Positions 51,133 to 61,548 of a stretch of DNA of 64,000 bases are shown here, piece after piece. Position 1 is the first letter of the stretch. The number at the start of each line of letters is the position of its first letter. A program made the position numbers and the translations under genes. The notes beneath the pieces are model-generated. The model saw only the letters and a program-made list of their open reading frames with translations. It had not been told where the DNA came from and ran no database searches. Source of the stretch: Dokdonella sp. (lineage in GTDB: Bacteria; Pseudomonadota; Gammaproteobacteria; Xanthomonadales; Rhodanobacteraceae); NCBI GenBank assembly GCA_024707225.1, contig JANQAE010000004.1, positions 496,001 to 560,000 of the forward strand, read 5' to 3'.

Positions 51133-51930
51133 TCAATCGAAGCGGAACTCGAACGCGACCGCGTCGCGTCCGGGATCGACCACCTCGAACACCAGCGCCG
51201 CGCTGGCGCCGGCGGCGAGGCCGGCCGCGAGCAGTTGCGGATCGGTGAGGTATTCGGCCGGCTGGAAGCGGCGCATCGCGACGCGCCGCTCGTCGAGGTC
51301 CGACAGCACGATCTCGACGACCGGAAACGCCTGCGCGAACGGCGCGTCGTTGCGCACGGTCGCCGAGATGATCAGCGCGCCGGCGACCGACGGATGCGGA
51401 CGGATGTCGCGCGAACTCAGCGCCAGGCGCGACAGGTCGCGCCGCGGCGGCAGCTGGCAGCCGAGCGCCGCCAGCCTCGCGCAGACCGCGTCGGCACGCG
51501 GCCGCCAGCTGTCACTCTCGAGCCAGCGCGCCCGCTCGACCCAGGCCGCCTGCCCCGCCAGCGCGATCGCCAGCAGCAGGCAGGCGAGGACCCACGGCCA
51601 GGTGCGATGGTGGCGTTGCGGCCGGCGCACGCGCGCGAACGCCGGCTTGCCGGGCCGCTCGGCCGCACGCGGGCGCTCGTCGGGATCGAAGAACAGGCTG
51701 GTCTGGCGGCTCTGCGGCCGGTACACCGGCATGCCGAGCTGCGGCGGCGCGGCGGCGACCGGATGCGCCGGCAAGCTGTCGATCGGCTCGGGCGGCAGGT
51801 GCTCGGCGAGCGTGCGCAGCGCATCGAAGACGGCATTGCAATGGCCGCAGCGCACGCTCGCGTTCGCGGCCGCGAGCTCGGCGGCGGCGAAGCGGAAGAT
51901 GGTCCGGCATTCCGGGCACTGGGCGTACAT
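51133..51930 (-). CDS. DUF3426 / zinc-ribbon (MJ0042) domain protein
   Basis: MYAQCPECRTIFRFAAAELAAANASVRCGHCNAVFDAL plus a TM segment. Confidence 0.9.
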   Translation of the reverse strand: MYAQCPECRTIFRFAAAELAAANASVRCGHCNAVFDALRTLAEHLPPEPIDSLPAHPVAAAPPQLGMPVYRPQSRQTSLFFDPDERPRAAERPGKPAFARVRRPQRHHRTWPWVLACLLLAIALAGQAAWVERARWLESDSWRPRADAVCARLAALGCQLPPRRDLSRLALSSRDIRPHPSVAGALIISATVRNDAPFAQAFPVVEIVLSDLDERRVAMRRFQPAEYLTDPQLLAAGLAAGASAALVFEVVDPGRDAVAFEFRFD

Positions 51931-52148
51931 GGGCGTGGGCGGCGGCGAGCGAGCCGGCCGATTGTACGTGCGCGGCGCCGGACGGACACGAGACGCCGGT
52001 CGCGGCGCAGCCAGGCGCACGACGTCCGATGCGACCGCGCGCCGCAGGCCGTGGCGCCGCGCGCATGACGCCGGTCAAAGCCGACCGGCATGCCGGCCGC
52101 GACACTGCGCCTTCCGAGCCGGCGCATCCGGCCGTAGCAGGAGTCGCC

Positions 52149-53336
52149 ATGCCCCTCGACATCGCCATCGTCGGCGCCGGACCGGCCGGCCTCACGCTGG
52201 CGCGCAGCCTGCGCGGCAGCGGCCTCGAGATCGCCCTGATCGACCCGCAGCCGCGCGAAGCGCTGGCCGAGCCGGCGTTCGACGGGCGCGAGATCGCCTT
52301 GACGCATCCCTCGCGCCGCCTGCTCGAGGCGGCCGGCATCTGGGCCCGGCTCGATGCGGAGGCGATCGCGCCGCTGCGTGAGGCGCGCATCGTCGACGGC
52401 CGCGGCACGACGCCGTTGACGATCGGCAGCGGCGGCCGCGCACCGCTCGGCTTCCTCGTCGCGAACCAGGCGATCCGCCGCGCAGCGTTCGACGCCGCGA
52501 TCGACGGCGACGGCGTGCGCCTGTTCGCCGGCTGCCGCGTCGTCGCGCTCGACACCTCGCGGCAGGACCGGACCGTGCTGCAGCTGTCGGACGGCCGCAC
52601 GCTCGCGGCACGGCTGGTCGTCGCGGCCGACGGCCGCTACTCGACGACGCGGCGCCTGCTCGGCATCGGCGCGCGGCAGCGCGATTTCGGCAAGACGATG
52701 CTGGTCTGCCGGATGACGCACGAACGCCCGCACGAGTCGATCGCGTTGGAATGGTTCGACCACGGCCAGACCGTCGCGCTGCTGCCGCTGGCCGGCCGCT
52801 GCTCGTCGCTGGTGCTGACGCTGCCGCCGCTTCAGATCGAGCGGCTGATCGCGCTGGACGATGCGGCATTCGGCGCCGAGATCACGCAGCGCCTGCGCGG
52901 CCGGCTCGGCGCGATGCGGCCGGCCGGCAGCCGCCACGCCTATCCGCTGGTCGCCAGCTTCGCCGATCGCTTCGCCGGGCCGCGCTGCGCCCTGGTCGGC
53001 GACGCCGCGGTCGGCATGCATCCGGTGACCGCGCACGGCTTCAACTTCGGCCTGCTCGGTCAGGCGCGTCTGGCCGCCGCGATCCGCGCCGGCGCGGCCT
53101 CGCCCGGCGGCGACGTCGCCGATCCGGTACGGCTGGCGCGCTATGCACGCGAACATCGCCGCGAGACCGAACCGCTGTACCGCGCGACCCAACTGATCGT
53201 CTCGCTGTACACCGACGAGCGCGCACCGGCGCGCTGGCTGCGCGGAGCCGTGCTCGGCGCGGCGGCGCGCCTGCCGCCGCTCCGGCGCGCGATCGCCGCA
53301 CGGCTGACCGGCCGCGTCGATCCGCTGCCGGGCTGA
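52149..53336 (+). CDS. UbiH/UbiF/VisC-family FAD-dependent monooxygenase
   Basis: DIAIVGAGPAGLTLARSL, GDAAVGMHPVTAHGFNFGL. Confidence 0.92.
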   Translation: MPLDIAIVGAGPAGLTLARSLRGSGLEIALIDPQPREALAEPAFDGREIALTHPSRRLLEAAGIWARLDAEAIAPLREARIVDGRGTTPLTIGSGGRAPLGFLVANQAIRRAAFDAAIDGDGVRLFAGCRVVALDTSRQDRTVLQLSDGRTLAARLVVAADGRYSTTRRLLGIGARQRDFGKTMLVCRMTHERPHESIALEWFDHGQTVALLPLAGRCSSLVLTLPPLQIERLIALDDAAFGAEITQRLRGRLGAMRPAGSRHAYPLVASFADRFAGPRCALVGDAAVGMHPVTAHGFNFGLLGQARLAAAIRAGAASPGGDVADPVRLARYAREHRRETEPLYRATQLIVSLYTDERAPARWLRGAVLGAAARLPPLRRAIAARLTGRVDPLPG

Positions 53337-53358
53337 AGGAAATGCCGCGTCGATCAAC

Positions 53359-53889
53359 TCAGAACAGACTGGCCTGCGCCTCGCCGTAGACCGGCACGTC
53401 GCCGTCGAGCCGGGCCGGCTCGCGGAACGCGTGCGGCGCGGTCGTGTCGGCGCCGAGGATGTGCTCGACCTGCCAGCCGTGCAGCATGAAATCGTCGGCG
53501 AGCATCGAGCGATGGCACTGCCACCACAGCCGCTCCGCGCACATCACCGCGCAGCGCCGCTCCGCGGCCAGCGCCGCGAGCTGCGCGAACGCATCGCGAT
53601 AGGCCGCGCTCGCCATGTGGTCGGCATAGCCGCGGAAGCCCTCGCTGCGCCACACGCCGTTGCGCGAATCGGGCAGAGGCCGGCGCCGGCCACCGAGCGC
53701 CTCGAAGTGCCGGTAGCCGATGCCGGCCTCGGCGAGCGCCGCCGGCAGCGTCGGCCCGAACTGCGGATGGCGGCGCGAGCCCGGAAAGCGGCGTACGTCG
53801 GCGACGACCTCGATCGCCTGCGCATGCAGGCGCTGCACGAAGGCATCGATCGTGTCGGTCGAGTGACCGATGGTCCAGAGCGTCGGCAT
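53359..53889 (-). CDS. DUF488 family protein
   Basis: LWTIGHSTDTIDAFVQRLHAQAIEVVADVRRFPGSRRHPQF, CAERLWWQCHRSMLADDF. Confidence 0.93.
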   Translation of the reverse strand: MPTLWTIGHSTDTIDAFVQRLHAQAIEVVADVRRFPGSRRHPQFGPTLPAALAEAGIGYRHFEALGGRRRPLPDSRNGVWRSEGFRGYADHMASAAYRDAFAQLAALAAERRCAVMCAERLWWQCHRSMLADDFMLHGWQVEHILGADTTAPHAFREPARLDGDVPVYGEAQASLF

Positions 53890-53984
53890 CGCGGGCGGGT
53901 TCTTCGGGCAGCGGCCGCCGAGGCGGCGGCGTCGTGGCCCGATGCTAGCGGCGCGCGATGAACGCCAGCGCGCCGCGCAACCGC

Positions 53985-54881
53985 CTAGCGGCGCCGGCCG
54001 CTGATGCGGACCCAGTCCTCGCGCACCGCGACGGTCAGATCGTCGAACCACTCGCCGTAGCGCACCAGCAGCTCCTCGTGCTGGCCGTGCAGGATGCCCG
54101 ACAGCGCGAGCGCGCCGCCCGGCACGACGCAGGCCGCGAAGCGCGGCGCGAGTTCGGCCAGCGGGCCGGCCAGGATATTGGCGACGAAGACCTCGGCCGG
54201 ACGGTCGTCGAAGGCCTCGGGCAGGCTCAGCGCGAGCCGCTCGGCGACGCCGTTGCGCTCGGCGTTGTCGCCGCTGGCGGTGATCGCCTGCGGATCGTTG
54301 TCGACGCCGGCGACCTCGGCGGCGCCGAGCTTGAGCGCGGCGATCGCCAGCACGCCCGAACCGCAGCCGAAGTCGATCACGCGGCGGCCGGCCAGATCGG
54401 CCGCGTCGAGCCATTCCAGGCACAGCGCGGTGGTCGGATGCGTGCCGGTGCCGAACGCCATGCCCGGATCGAGCCGCACGATCGCCAGCGCCGGGTCGGC
54501 CGGCGGCTCGACGTTCCACGGATAGATCCACAAGCGGCGCCCGAAACGCATCGGCTTGAACTGGTCCATCCAGGCGCGCGTCCAGTCCTGGTCGGCGACC
54601 TCGCGAAACGCGATCTGGTCCGGCGCGAGCGCCGGCAGCAGCTCACCGAGCACATGGACGAGGCCGTTGCGGTCGACGCCGGCGTCGAACAGCGCCGACA
54701 GCTCGATCGTCTCCCACAGCGGCGTCTCGCCGACGCCCGGCTCGAAGATCGCCTGCTCGTCGGGCGTCTCGGCGTCGGCGTCGCGCAGCGTGATCGCCAG
54801 TGCGCCGACGTCCTCGAGCGCGGCCTCGACGGCCGGCTGGTCGTCCAGGCGCACGGTCAGATTGAGTTCGAGCCAGGCCAT
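53985..54881 (-). CDS. prmA: Ribosomal protein L11 methyltransferase
   Basis: LDPGMAFGTGTHPTTALCLEWLD, VIDFGCGSGVLAIAALKLGA, NILAGPL. Confidence 0.97.
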   Translation of the reverse strand: MAWLELNLTVRLDDQPAVEAALEDVGALAITLRDADAETPDEQAIFEPGVGETPLWETIELSALFDAGVDRNGLVHVLGELLPALAPDQIAFREVADQDWTRAWMDQFKPMRFGRRLWIYPWNVEPPADPALAIVRLDPGMAFGTGTHPTTALCLEWLDAADLAGRRVIDFGCGSGVLAIAALKLGAAEVAGVDNDPQAITASGDNAERNGVAERLALSLPEAFDDRPAEVFVANILAGPLAELAPRFAACVVPGGALALSGILHGQHEELLVRYGEWFDDLTVAVREDWVRISGRRR

Positions 54882-54888
54882 GGGAGCG

Positions 54889-56256
54889 TCAACCGATGCC
54901 GATCGCTTTTTCCTTGGCCTCGGCGATGCGCTTCTCGAGGTAGTGGATGTTCTGGCCGCCGCTGCGGAAGCCGCCGTCGGCCATGATCCGCTGCTGCAGC
55001 GGCACATTGGTCTTGATGCCGTCGACGACCAGCTCCGACAGCGCGATGCGCATGCGCGCGATCGCGGTGTCGCGGTCGGCGCCGTGCGCGATCAGCTTGC
55101 CGATCATCGAATCGTAGTTCGGCGGAATGCGGTAGCCGTCGTAGAGGTGCGTGTCGACGCGGATGCCGGGACCGCCGGGCGCCTCGAAGGTCTTGATCGT
55201 GCCGGGACTCGGCATGAACGTGTCGGGATCCTCGGCGTTGATGCGGCACTCGATCGCATGACCGGTGAAGCGCACGTCCTCCTGGCGGATCGACAACTTG
55301 TGACCGGCCGCGATCAGCAGCTGCTCGCGGACCAAGTCGATGCCGGTGATCATCTCGGTGACCGGATGCTCGACCTGGATGCGCGTGTTCATCTCGATGA
55401 AGTAGAAGCGGCCGTTCTCGTACAGGAACTCGAACGTGCCGGCGCCGCGGTAACCGATGCGCAGGCAGGCGTCGACGCAGACCTTGCCGATCTCGGCGCG
55501 CTGCTCGGGCGTGATGCCGGGCGCCGGCGCCTCCTCGACGACCTTCTGGTGGCGGCGCTGCATCGAGCAGTCGCGCTCGCCGAGGTGGATCGCCTGGCCC
55601 TGCCCGTCGGCCAGCACCTGGATCTCGACGTGGCGCGGGTTCTCGAGGAATTTCTCCATGTAGACCTGATCGTTGCCGAACGCGGCACGCGCCTCGGTCT
55701 TGGTCATCGCGATCGCGTTGCCGAGATGGGCTTCGGTGAACACCACGCGCATGCCGCGTCCGCCGCCGCCGCCGGCGGCCTTGATGATGACCGGATAGCC
55801 GATCTCGCGCGCGATGCGCAGGTTCTCGGCGCTGTCCTCGCCGAGCGGCCCGCCCGAGCCCGGCACGCACGGCACGCCGGCGGCCTTCATCGCCTTGATC
55901 GCCTCGACCTTGTCGCCCATCAGGCGGATCACGCCGGCGGTCGGACCGATGAAGATGAAGCCGGACTGCTCGACGCGCTCGGCGAAGTCGGCGTTCTCGG
56001 ACAGGAAGCCGTAGCCGGGATGGATCGCCTGCGCGTCGGTGACCTCGGCCGCCGCGATCAGCGCCGGCACGTTGAGATAGCTCTCGGCCGCGGGACCCGG
56101 ACCGATGCAGATCGACTCGTCGGCCATGCCGACGTGCTTGAGGTTGCGGTCGACCGTCGAGTGCACGGCGACGGTGCGGATGCCCAATGCATGGCAGGCC
56201 CGCAGCACGCGCAGCGCGATCTCGCCGCGATTGGCGATCAGGACTTTCTCGAGCAT
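54889..56256 (-). CDS. accC: Acetyl-CoA carboxylase biotin carboxylase subunit
   Basis: [80 protein letters not shown]. Confidence 0.98.
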   Translation of the reverse strand: MLEKVLIANRGEIALRVLRACHALGIRTVAVHSTVDRNLKHVGMADESICIGPGPAAESYLNVPALIAAAEVTDAQAIHPGYGFLSENADFAERVEQSGFIFIGPTAGVIRLMGDKVEAIKAMKAAGVPCVPGSGGPLGEDSAENLRIAREIGYPVIIKAAGGGGGRGMRVVFTEAHLGNAIAMTKTEARAAFGNDQVYMEKFLENPRHVEIQVLADGQGQAIHLGERDCSMQRRHQKVVEEAPAPGITPEQRAEIGKVCVDACLRIGYRGAGTFEFLYENGRFYFIEMNTRIQVEHPVTEMITGIDLVREQLLIAAGHKLSIRQEDVRFTGHAIECRINAEDPDTFMPSPGTIKTFEAPGGPGIRVDTHLYDGYRIPPNYDSMIGKLIAHGADRDTAIARMRIALSELVVDGIKTNVPLQQRIMADGGFRSGGQNIHYLEKRIAEAKEKAIGIG

Positions 56257-56269
56257 CGTGGGCTCCGTC

Positions 56270-56737
56270 TCAGCCGATCACGAACAGCGGCTCGTCGAAC
56301 TCGACCGGCTTGCCGTTCTCGACGAGGATCGCGGTGACCGTGCCGGCGACGTCGGCCTCGATCTGGTTGAACATCTTCATCGCCTCGATGATGCCGAGCG
56401 TGTCGCCGGCCTTGACCTTCTGGCCGACCGTGACGAACGCCGGCGCACCGGGGCTGGCCGAGGCGTAGTAGGTGCCGACCATCGGCGAATGCACGATATG
56501 GCCTTCCGGCAGGCCCGGCTTGGCGGCCGGCGCGGCGGCGCTCGCGGCGGCTGCGGGCGCGGCCGGTGCGGCGGCCGGCTGCTCGACCGCGACGGCCTGC
56601 AACGGCGCGGACACGGTCTGGATGCCCTTGGGGAATCGCGACAGGCGGACGATTTCCTCGCCCTCCTTGATCTCCAGCTCGGCCAGGTTCGATTCTTCGA
56701 GCAGATCGATCAGCTTCTTGATCTTGCGCAGATCCAT
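56270..56737 (-). CDS. accB: Acetyl-CoA carboxylase biotin carboxyl carrier protein
   Basis: [28 protein letters not shown]; biotinylation motif [14 protein letters not shown]. Confidence 0.97.
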   Translation of the reverse strand: MDLRKIKKLIDLLEESNLAELEIKEGEEIVRLSRFPKGIQTVSAPLQAVAVEQPAAAPAAPAAAASAAAPAAKPGLPEGHIVHSPMVGTYYASASPGAPAFVTVGQKVKAGDTLGIIEAMKMFNQIEADVAGTVTAILVENGKPVEFDEPLFVIG

Positions 56738-56781
56738 GATGGGAACTCGTCTGGGTGGGGCCCGGCGGATGCCGCGGCCGG

Positions 56782-57230
56782 TCAGGATGGGATGGCCGCG
56801 AGCCGGGCGAGGATCGCCTGGAGCCCGAACCGGTAGCTGTCCACGCCGAGGCCGCCGATCACGCCGACGGCGAGCGCCGACAGGACCGATTGATGGCGGA
56901 ACGCCTCGCGTGCGTGGACGTTGGACAGATGTACCTCGATGAACGGGATCGCCCCGCGGCCAGCGCATCGCGCAGCGCGATGCTGGTATGGGTGAAGGCG
57001 GCCGGATTGATCAGGATCCAGGCCACGCCCTCCTCGCGCGCCGCGTGGATCCGGTCGATCAGCGCGTGCTCGGCATTGCTCTGGAAGCTCGCCAGCGCGT
57101 GCCCGGCCGCCGTCGCGGCGGCGGCCAGCTCCGCATCGATCGCGGCCAGCGTCGTCGAGCCGTAGACCTCGGGCTCGCGCGTGCCGAGCAGGTTGAGGTT
57201 GGGGCCGTGCAGGACCAGGATCTTCGCCAC
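56782..57230 (-). CDS. aroQ: Type II 3-dehydroquinate dehydratase (frameshift near 56955)
   Basis: [46 protein letters not shown]-terminus continues in another frame. Confidence 0.93.
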
Positions 57231-57332
57231 GGGGGCCTTAGCCGATCGAACAGGCGCGCAAGTGTCCTCGAAGTCGGCAATGCTGTCCAGTTCGGCGACG
57301 TTTGCCGAACTTTTGCCGCGCCCCGGCGCGGC

Positions 57333-59072
57333 TCAGCGTCCGCCGGCCGCCAGCAGGCTGCGCAGCTCGTCGTTTTCGGCGGGACTGAGCGCGGTTTCGT
57401 GCAGCTTGCGCTGCAGATCGTCGCGGCGCTGCAGGCGCGCCTGACGCTCCAATTGCGCGAGCGCGCCGGCGAACTCGGCCTGCAGGGCCTCGCCGTCGCC
57501 GGGGAACGCCATCACTGCGAGCTTCTGCAGCGCGGCGGCCTCCTCGCGCTCGCCGAAATGCTCGAGCAGGGCGCCGGTGGTCAGGCTCGGCCGGCTGCGC
57601 GTCAGCGCGATCAACTCGATCAGCAGCGCGACGCCGGGCTGGCGCAGCTCGGCGAACGTCCACGGCGGCTCGACCGTCGCGCCGAGCGCCGGGTTCTGCA
57701 CCAGCAGCGCGACCGCGGTGCGCACCAGCGAGCGCTGCGGCGGCCGCGAGGCCCGCGCCTCGGCCGAGGCGCGCGCGATCAGCGGCGCGCCGGCCGGGCC
57801 GGCCGCGCCGGGCATGCGCGTGCCGCTGGCGCGTTCGAGCTCGCCCTCCATGAGGTCGCGGAACGCGCCCTCGGGGATCTGAGCGATCAGCGGACGCGCC
57901 CGCGCGGCCAGCCGCGCCTTGCCTTCGAGGCTGCCGAGGTCCGACTCCTTGCCGACCTCGGCGAAGAAGAACGCGCTCAGCGGCGTGGCGGCCTTGAGGC
58001 GCTGCTCGAAGCCGGCCGCGCCCTCCTGGCGTACCAGCGAATCGGGGTCCTCGCCCTCGGGCAGGAACAGGAACCAGGCCTGGCGGCCGTCGCGCATGCG
58101 CGGCAGCACCGACTCGACCGCGCGCCAGGCGGCCTGGCGGCCGGCACGGTCGCCGTCGAAGCAGAAGTAGACGTCGGCGGCGTTGCGGAACAGCAGCTCG
58201 GCGTGCTCGCGCGTGGTCGCGGTGCCGAGCGTGGCGACCGCCTGCGTGATGCCGGCCTGATGCAGCGCGATCACGTCCATGTAGCCCTCGACGACCAGCA
58301 GGCGCGCGATCTTCTGGTTGGCCTCGCGCACCTGCCACAGACCGAACAGCTCGTGCCCCTTGTGGAACAGCGGCGTCTCGGGCGAGTTGAGGTACTTGGG
58401 TCCGTCCTCCTTGCCCATGACACGGCCGCCGAACGCGATCGTGCGGCCGCGCCGGTCGAGGATCGGGAACATCACCCGGTCGCGGAAACGGTCGTAGCGC
58501 TTGCCGCCCTCGCCGCCGGCCAGCATGCCGGCCTTGTCGAGCAGCGCGATCCGCTGCGGCGTGCGGCCCAGCGCCTGCAGCACGCCGTCCCAGCTGTCGG
58601 GCGCATAGCCCAGACCGAAGCGCGCACGCGTGGCCTCGTCGACACCGCGGCCGTCGAAGTACGCCTGGGCCCTGGGGCTGGCCGCCAGTGCGCGCCGGTA
58701 GAACGCCGCGGCGCCCTCGAGCAGCTCGAACAGCTCGGCGCTGTCCTCGCGGACCTCGCGCCGGCCGCCGCCCTCGTAGGGCACCTTGAGGCCGACGCGC
58801 GTGGCCAGTTCCTCGACCGCGTCGACGAACTCGAGCCGGTCGTAGTCCATCAGGAACTTGATCGCGCTGCCGTGCGCTCCGCAGCCGAAGCAGTGATAGA
58901 ACTGCTTGGCGGGCGACACCGTGAACGAGGGCGAGCGCTCGTCGTGGAACGGGCAGCGCGCGGTCCAGTCGCGGCCGGCCTTGCGCAAGGGCACGCGCTG
59001 CTCGATCACGTCGACGATGTCGACGCGGGTCAGCAGGTCGTCGATGAAGGTGTCGGGGATGCGGCCGCGCAT
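57333..59072 (-). CDS. dnaG: DNA primase
   Basis: GRDWTARCPFHDERSPSFTVSPAKQFYHCFGCGAHG (zinc finger), VEGYMDVIALHQAG, CFDGDRAGRQAAWRA TOPRIM. Confidence 0.97.
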   Translation of the reverse strand: MRGRIPDTFIDDLLTRVDIVDVIEQRVPLRKAGRDWTARCPFHDERSPSFTVSPAKQFYHCFGCGAHGSAIKFLMDYDRLEFVDAVEELATRVGLKVPYEGGGRREVREDSAELFELLEGAAAFYRRALAASPRAQAYFDGRGVDEATRARFGLGYAPDSWDGVLQALGRTPQRIALLDKAGMLAGGEGGKRYDRFRDRVMFPILDRRGRTIAFGGRVMGKEDGPKYLNSPETPLFHKGHELFGLWQVREANQKIARLLVVEGYMDVIALHQAGITQAVATLGTATTREHAELLFRNAADVYFCFDGDRAGRQAAWRAVESVLPRMRDGRQAWFLFLPEGEDPDSLVRQEGAAGFEQRLKAATPLSAFFFAEVGKESDLGSLEGKARLAARARPLIAQIPEGAFRDLMEGELERASGTRMPGAAGPAGAPLIARASAEARASRPPQRSLVRTAVALLVQNPALGATVEPPWTFAELRQPGVALLIELIALTRSRPSLTTGALLEHFGEREEAAALQKLAVMAFPGDGEALQAEFAGALAQLERQARLQRRDDLQRKLHETALSPAENDELRSLLAAGGR

Positions 59073-59163
59073 GAGACGCATAGGATATGCCACGCGGCCC
59101 GGCCGCCGGGGCCGGCGGCAGCGCGCCGCGACGTGTCCGCCGCGGCGCGCCGTACGTTCACGG

Positions 59164-59337
59164 CTATGTGAACAGGTTGATGCCGAGCACGATGCCGAGG
59201 ATCGCCAGCGCGACCAGGACGAGGAAGATGAAGAAGATGATCTTGGCGATGCCGGCCGATGCACCGGCGATGCCGGTGAAGCCGAGCGCGCCGGCGATCA
59301 GCGCGACCACGGCGAAGAAAATGGCCAACTTGAGCAT
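59164..59337 (-). CDS. DUF1328 (YtjA/UPF0391) small membrane protein, absent from the ORF track
   Basis: Manual reverse translation: [57 protein letters not shown]. Confidence 0.9.
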   Translation of the reverse strand: MLKLAIFFAVVALIAGALGFTGIAGASAGIAKIIFFIFLVLVALAILGIVLGINLFT

Positions 59338-59461
59338 GGCGACTCTCCTGGGTTCTGGAAGGGTGGGATCCGATCGCGCAACGAAGCCCCCGCGATCGAG
59401 GCCGAAGCGTGACAGAAAGCGCCGCGCGCCGACCTGAACGCGATCGGTGCCGATTTAGCGC

Positions 59462-60073
59462 TCAGTCAGCGCTGCCCAGACCCAGCCACTGCGAGAGCAC
59501 CGCGCGCGCCTCGTCGACGCCGGTCTTGGACAGCGACGAGAACAGCTGCGCGGTCGCCTGCGGCGCCAGCGTCTCCAGTTCCTTGCGCACCGCCATCAGC
59601 GTGCGCATGCCCTCGCTGCGCGAGAGCTTGTCGGCCTTGGTCAGCAGGCAGTGCACGGCGCGACCGGTCGCGACCGCATATTCGAGCATCTGCTGGTCGA
59701 AGTCGCGCAGCGGATGGCGCACGTCCATGATCAGCACCAGGCCCTTGAGCGCGCCGCGCGTGCGCAGATAGGTGTCGATCAGGCCGCGCCAGTGCAGGCG
59801 CAGATTGGCCGGCACCTTCGCATAGCCGTAGCCGGGCAGGTCGATCAGCCGGTGCGCCGCATCGATCGGGAACACCACCAGCTGCTGCGTGCGCCCCGGC
59901 GTCTTGCTGGTGCGCGCCAGGCCCTGCTGGTCGCAGATCGCGTTGAGCGCGCTCGACTTGCCGGCGTTGGAGCGGCCGGCGAACGCCGCCTCGGCGCCGT
60001 CGTCGGGCGGCAGGTCGCGCAGGTGGTGCGCGCTGATCAGGTACTGGGCGGTGCGGAACGGATTCTTGGCCAT
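59462..60073 (-). CDS. engB: Ribosome biogenesis GTP-binding protein YihA/YsxC
   Basis: EAAFAGRSNAGKSSALNAI, KTPGRTQQLVVFPID, LIDLPGYGYAKVP, LLTKADKL. Confidence 0.97.
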   Translation of the reverse strand: MAKNPFRTAQYLISAHHLRDLPPDDGAEAAFAGRSNAGKSSALNAICDQQGLARTSKTPGRTQQLVVFPIDAAHRLIDLPGYGYAKVPANLRLHWRGLIDTYLRTRGALKGLVLIMDVRHPLRDFDQQMLEYAVATGRAVHCLLTKADKLSRSEGMRTLMAVRKELETLAPQATAQLFSSLSKTGVDEARAVLSQWLGLGSAD

Positions 60074-60246
60074 GTCGGTTCGGGTCGGGGGACGGTCCGC
60101 GCCGGCACGGCGGGGAAGCGGCGGCGCCCGGCGGCACCGGCGCCCATTCTCGCCGATGCGCGGCGCGGGCACATCCCGGGCGCGGCGATTGGGCTAGGCT
60201 CGCGCCTTTCGCCCTCGCCCATGCCACCCACGCCGGAGTGCCGTCC

Positions 60247-60585
60247 ATGTGGACCTATACCGCCCCGATCCTGCTGCTGATCGCCTCGAACGTGTTCATG
60301 ACGTTCGCCTGGTACGGGCACCTGAAATTCACCGATCGCCCCCTGTTCGCGGTGATCCTGGTCGCCTGGGGCATCGCGTTCTTCGAGTACTGCCTGCAGG
60401 TGCCGGCCAACCGCATGGGCTACCAGGTCTACAACCCGGCGCAGCTCAAGACGATCCAGGAGATCATCACCCTGGTCGTGTTCGTGGTGTTCTCGGTCAC
60501 CTATCTGGGCGCCGCGATCAAGTGGAACCATCTGGTCGGATTCGCGCTGATCGCGCTGGCGTCGTTCTTCATCTTTCTGGACTAG
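60247..60585 (+). CDS. DMT-type DUF486 family membrane protein
   Basis: LLLIASNVFMTFAWYGHLKF, FFEYCLQVPANRMGY. Confidence 0.93.
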   Translation: MWTYTAPILLLIASNVFMTFAWYGHLKFTDRPLFAVILVAWGIAFFEYCLQVPANRMGYQVYNPAQLKTIQEIITLVVFVVFSVTYLGAAIKWNHLVGFALIALASFFIFLD

Positions 60586-60717
60586 CACGCCGGCGGGCCC
60601 GGCCACGGTCTCTCGACCGCACGGCGTCCGATCGGGCCGGGCCCACCGCAGCGAGCGAGGCGGAGCTGCACCGGCGCGCGATGATGCACGCCGCGCCGGG
60701 CGCCGGCGAAGCGGGGA

Positions 60718-61323
60718 TCAGCCCTCGAGCGATGCGGCATCGCGCACGCTGCCGCGTCCGCGCGTCAGATCGCGCAGCCAGTCGGCGAACGCCGCCGCCC
60801 GCGCGCGCGGCAGCGCCACGCGCAGTACCGCACCGTCCGCGTCGAAGGTCTCCTCGAGCCGCTCGGCCGCGAACTCGGGCAGGCGTGCATGCAGGATCGG
60901 CAGCGTCGGAAAATCGCAGCGCACCTCCAGCGTGGTGCGCTCGACGATCGGCAGCCGCGCGGCCAAGCGCAGGCACTCGGCCGCGCAGCCGCCGTAGGCA
61001 CGCGCCAGGCCGCCGGCGCCGAGCTTGATGCCGCCGTACCAGCGCGTGACGACGACGACGACGCGATCGAGGCCTTGCCCGTCGATCGCCTGCAGGATCG
61101 GCCGGCCGGCGGTGCCGCCGGGCTCGCCGTCGTCGGAGAAGCGGTACTGCTGGCCATGCCGGTAGGCCCAGCAGTTGTGCGTGGCGGCCGGATCGGACAC
61201 GCGCGCGACGAAGCGCAGCGCGTCCTCGACCGCATCGAGCGGCGCGGCCCATGCCGCGAAGCGGCTCTTCTTGATGTCCTGCTGCAGGCGGCATTCGCCG
61301 GCCAGGGTCTCGCTGCTCGCCAT
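60718..61323 (-). CDS. YigZ/IMPACT family protein
   Basis: DIKKSRFAAWAAPL, ATHNCWAYRHGQQYRFSDDGEPGGTAGRPIL, VTRWYGGIKLGAGGLARAYGG. Confidence 0.95.
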   Translation of the reverse strand: MASSETLAGECRLQQDIKKSRFAAWAAPLDAVEDALRFVARVSDPAATHNCWAYRHGQQYRFSDDGEPGGTAGRPILQAIDGQGLDRVVVVVTRWYGGIKLGAGGLARAYGGCAAECLRLAARLPIVERTTLEVRCDFPTLPILHARLPEFAAERLEETFDADGAVLRVALPRARAAAFADWLRDLTRGRGSVRDAASLEG

Positions 61324-61548
61324 CGCCGCATTGTAGGCGGCGCGCCGGCGCGCTTCGCCCTCGGTACGCACCCGCGCCTCCCCGATCGTGCGGATCGAGC
61401 GCGCGTGAGGCCGCAGCGCATGACTTGCGATGCGACTGCGCAAAGGCGACACCGACCGCGCCGACGATGGCATGCGCCCGATCCGAGCGGGACCGGCCGC
61501 ACAGCGGGCCGGTCACGTCCTCGCTCGCAGCGCCGCGCGACGATCGCG

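Noticed and set aside
47625-51248. 1207-aa plus-strand ORF
   Set aside because: Antisense to the cyclase and hrpB; spurious high-GC frame.
56988-59171. 727-aa plus-strand ORF
   Set aside because: Antisense to aroQ and dnaG; spurious high-GC frame.
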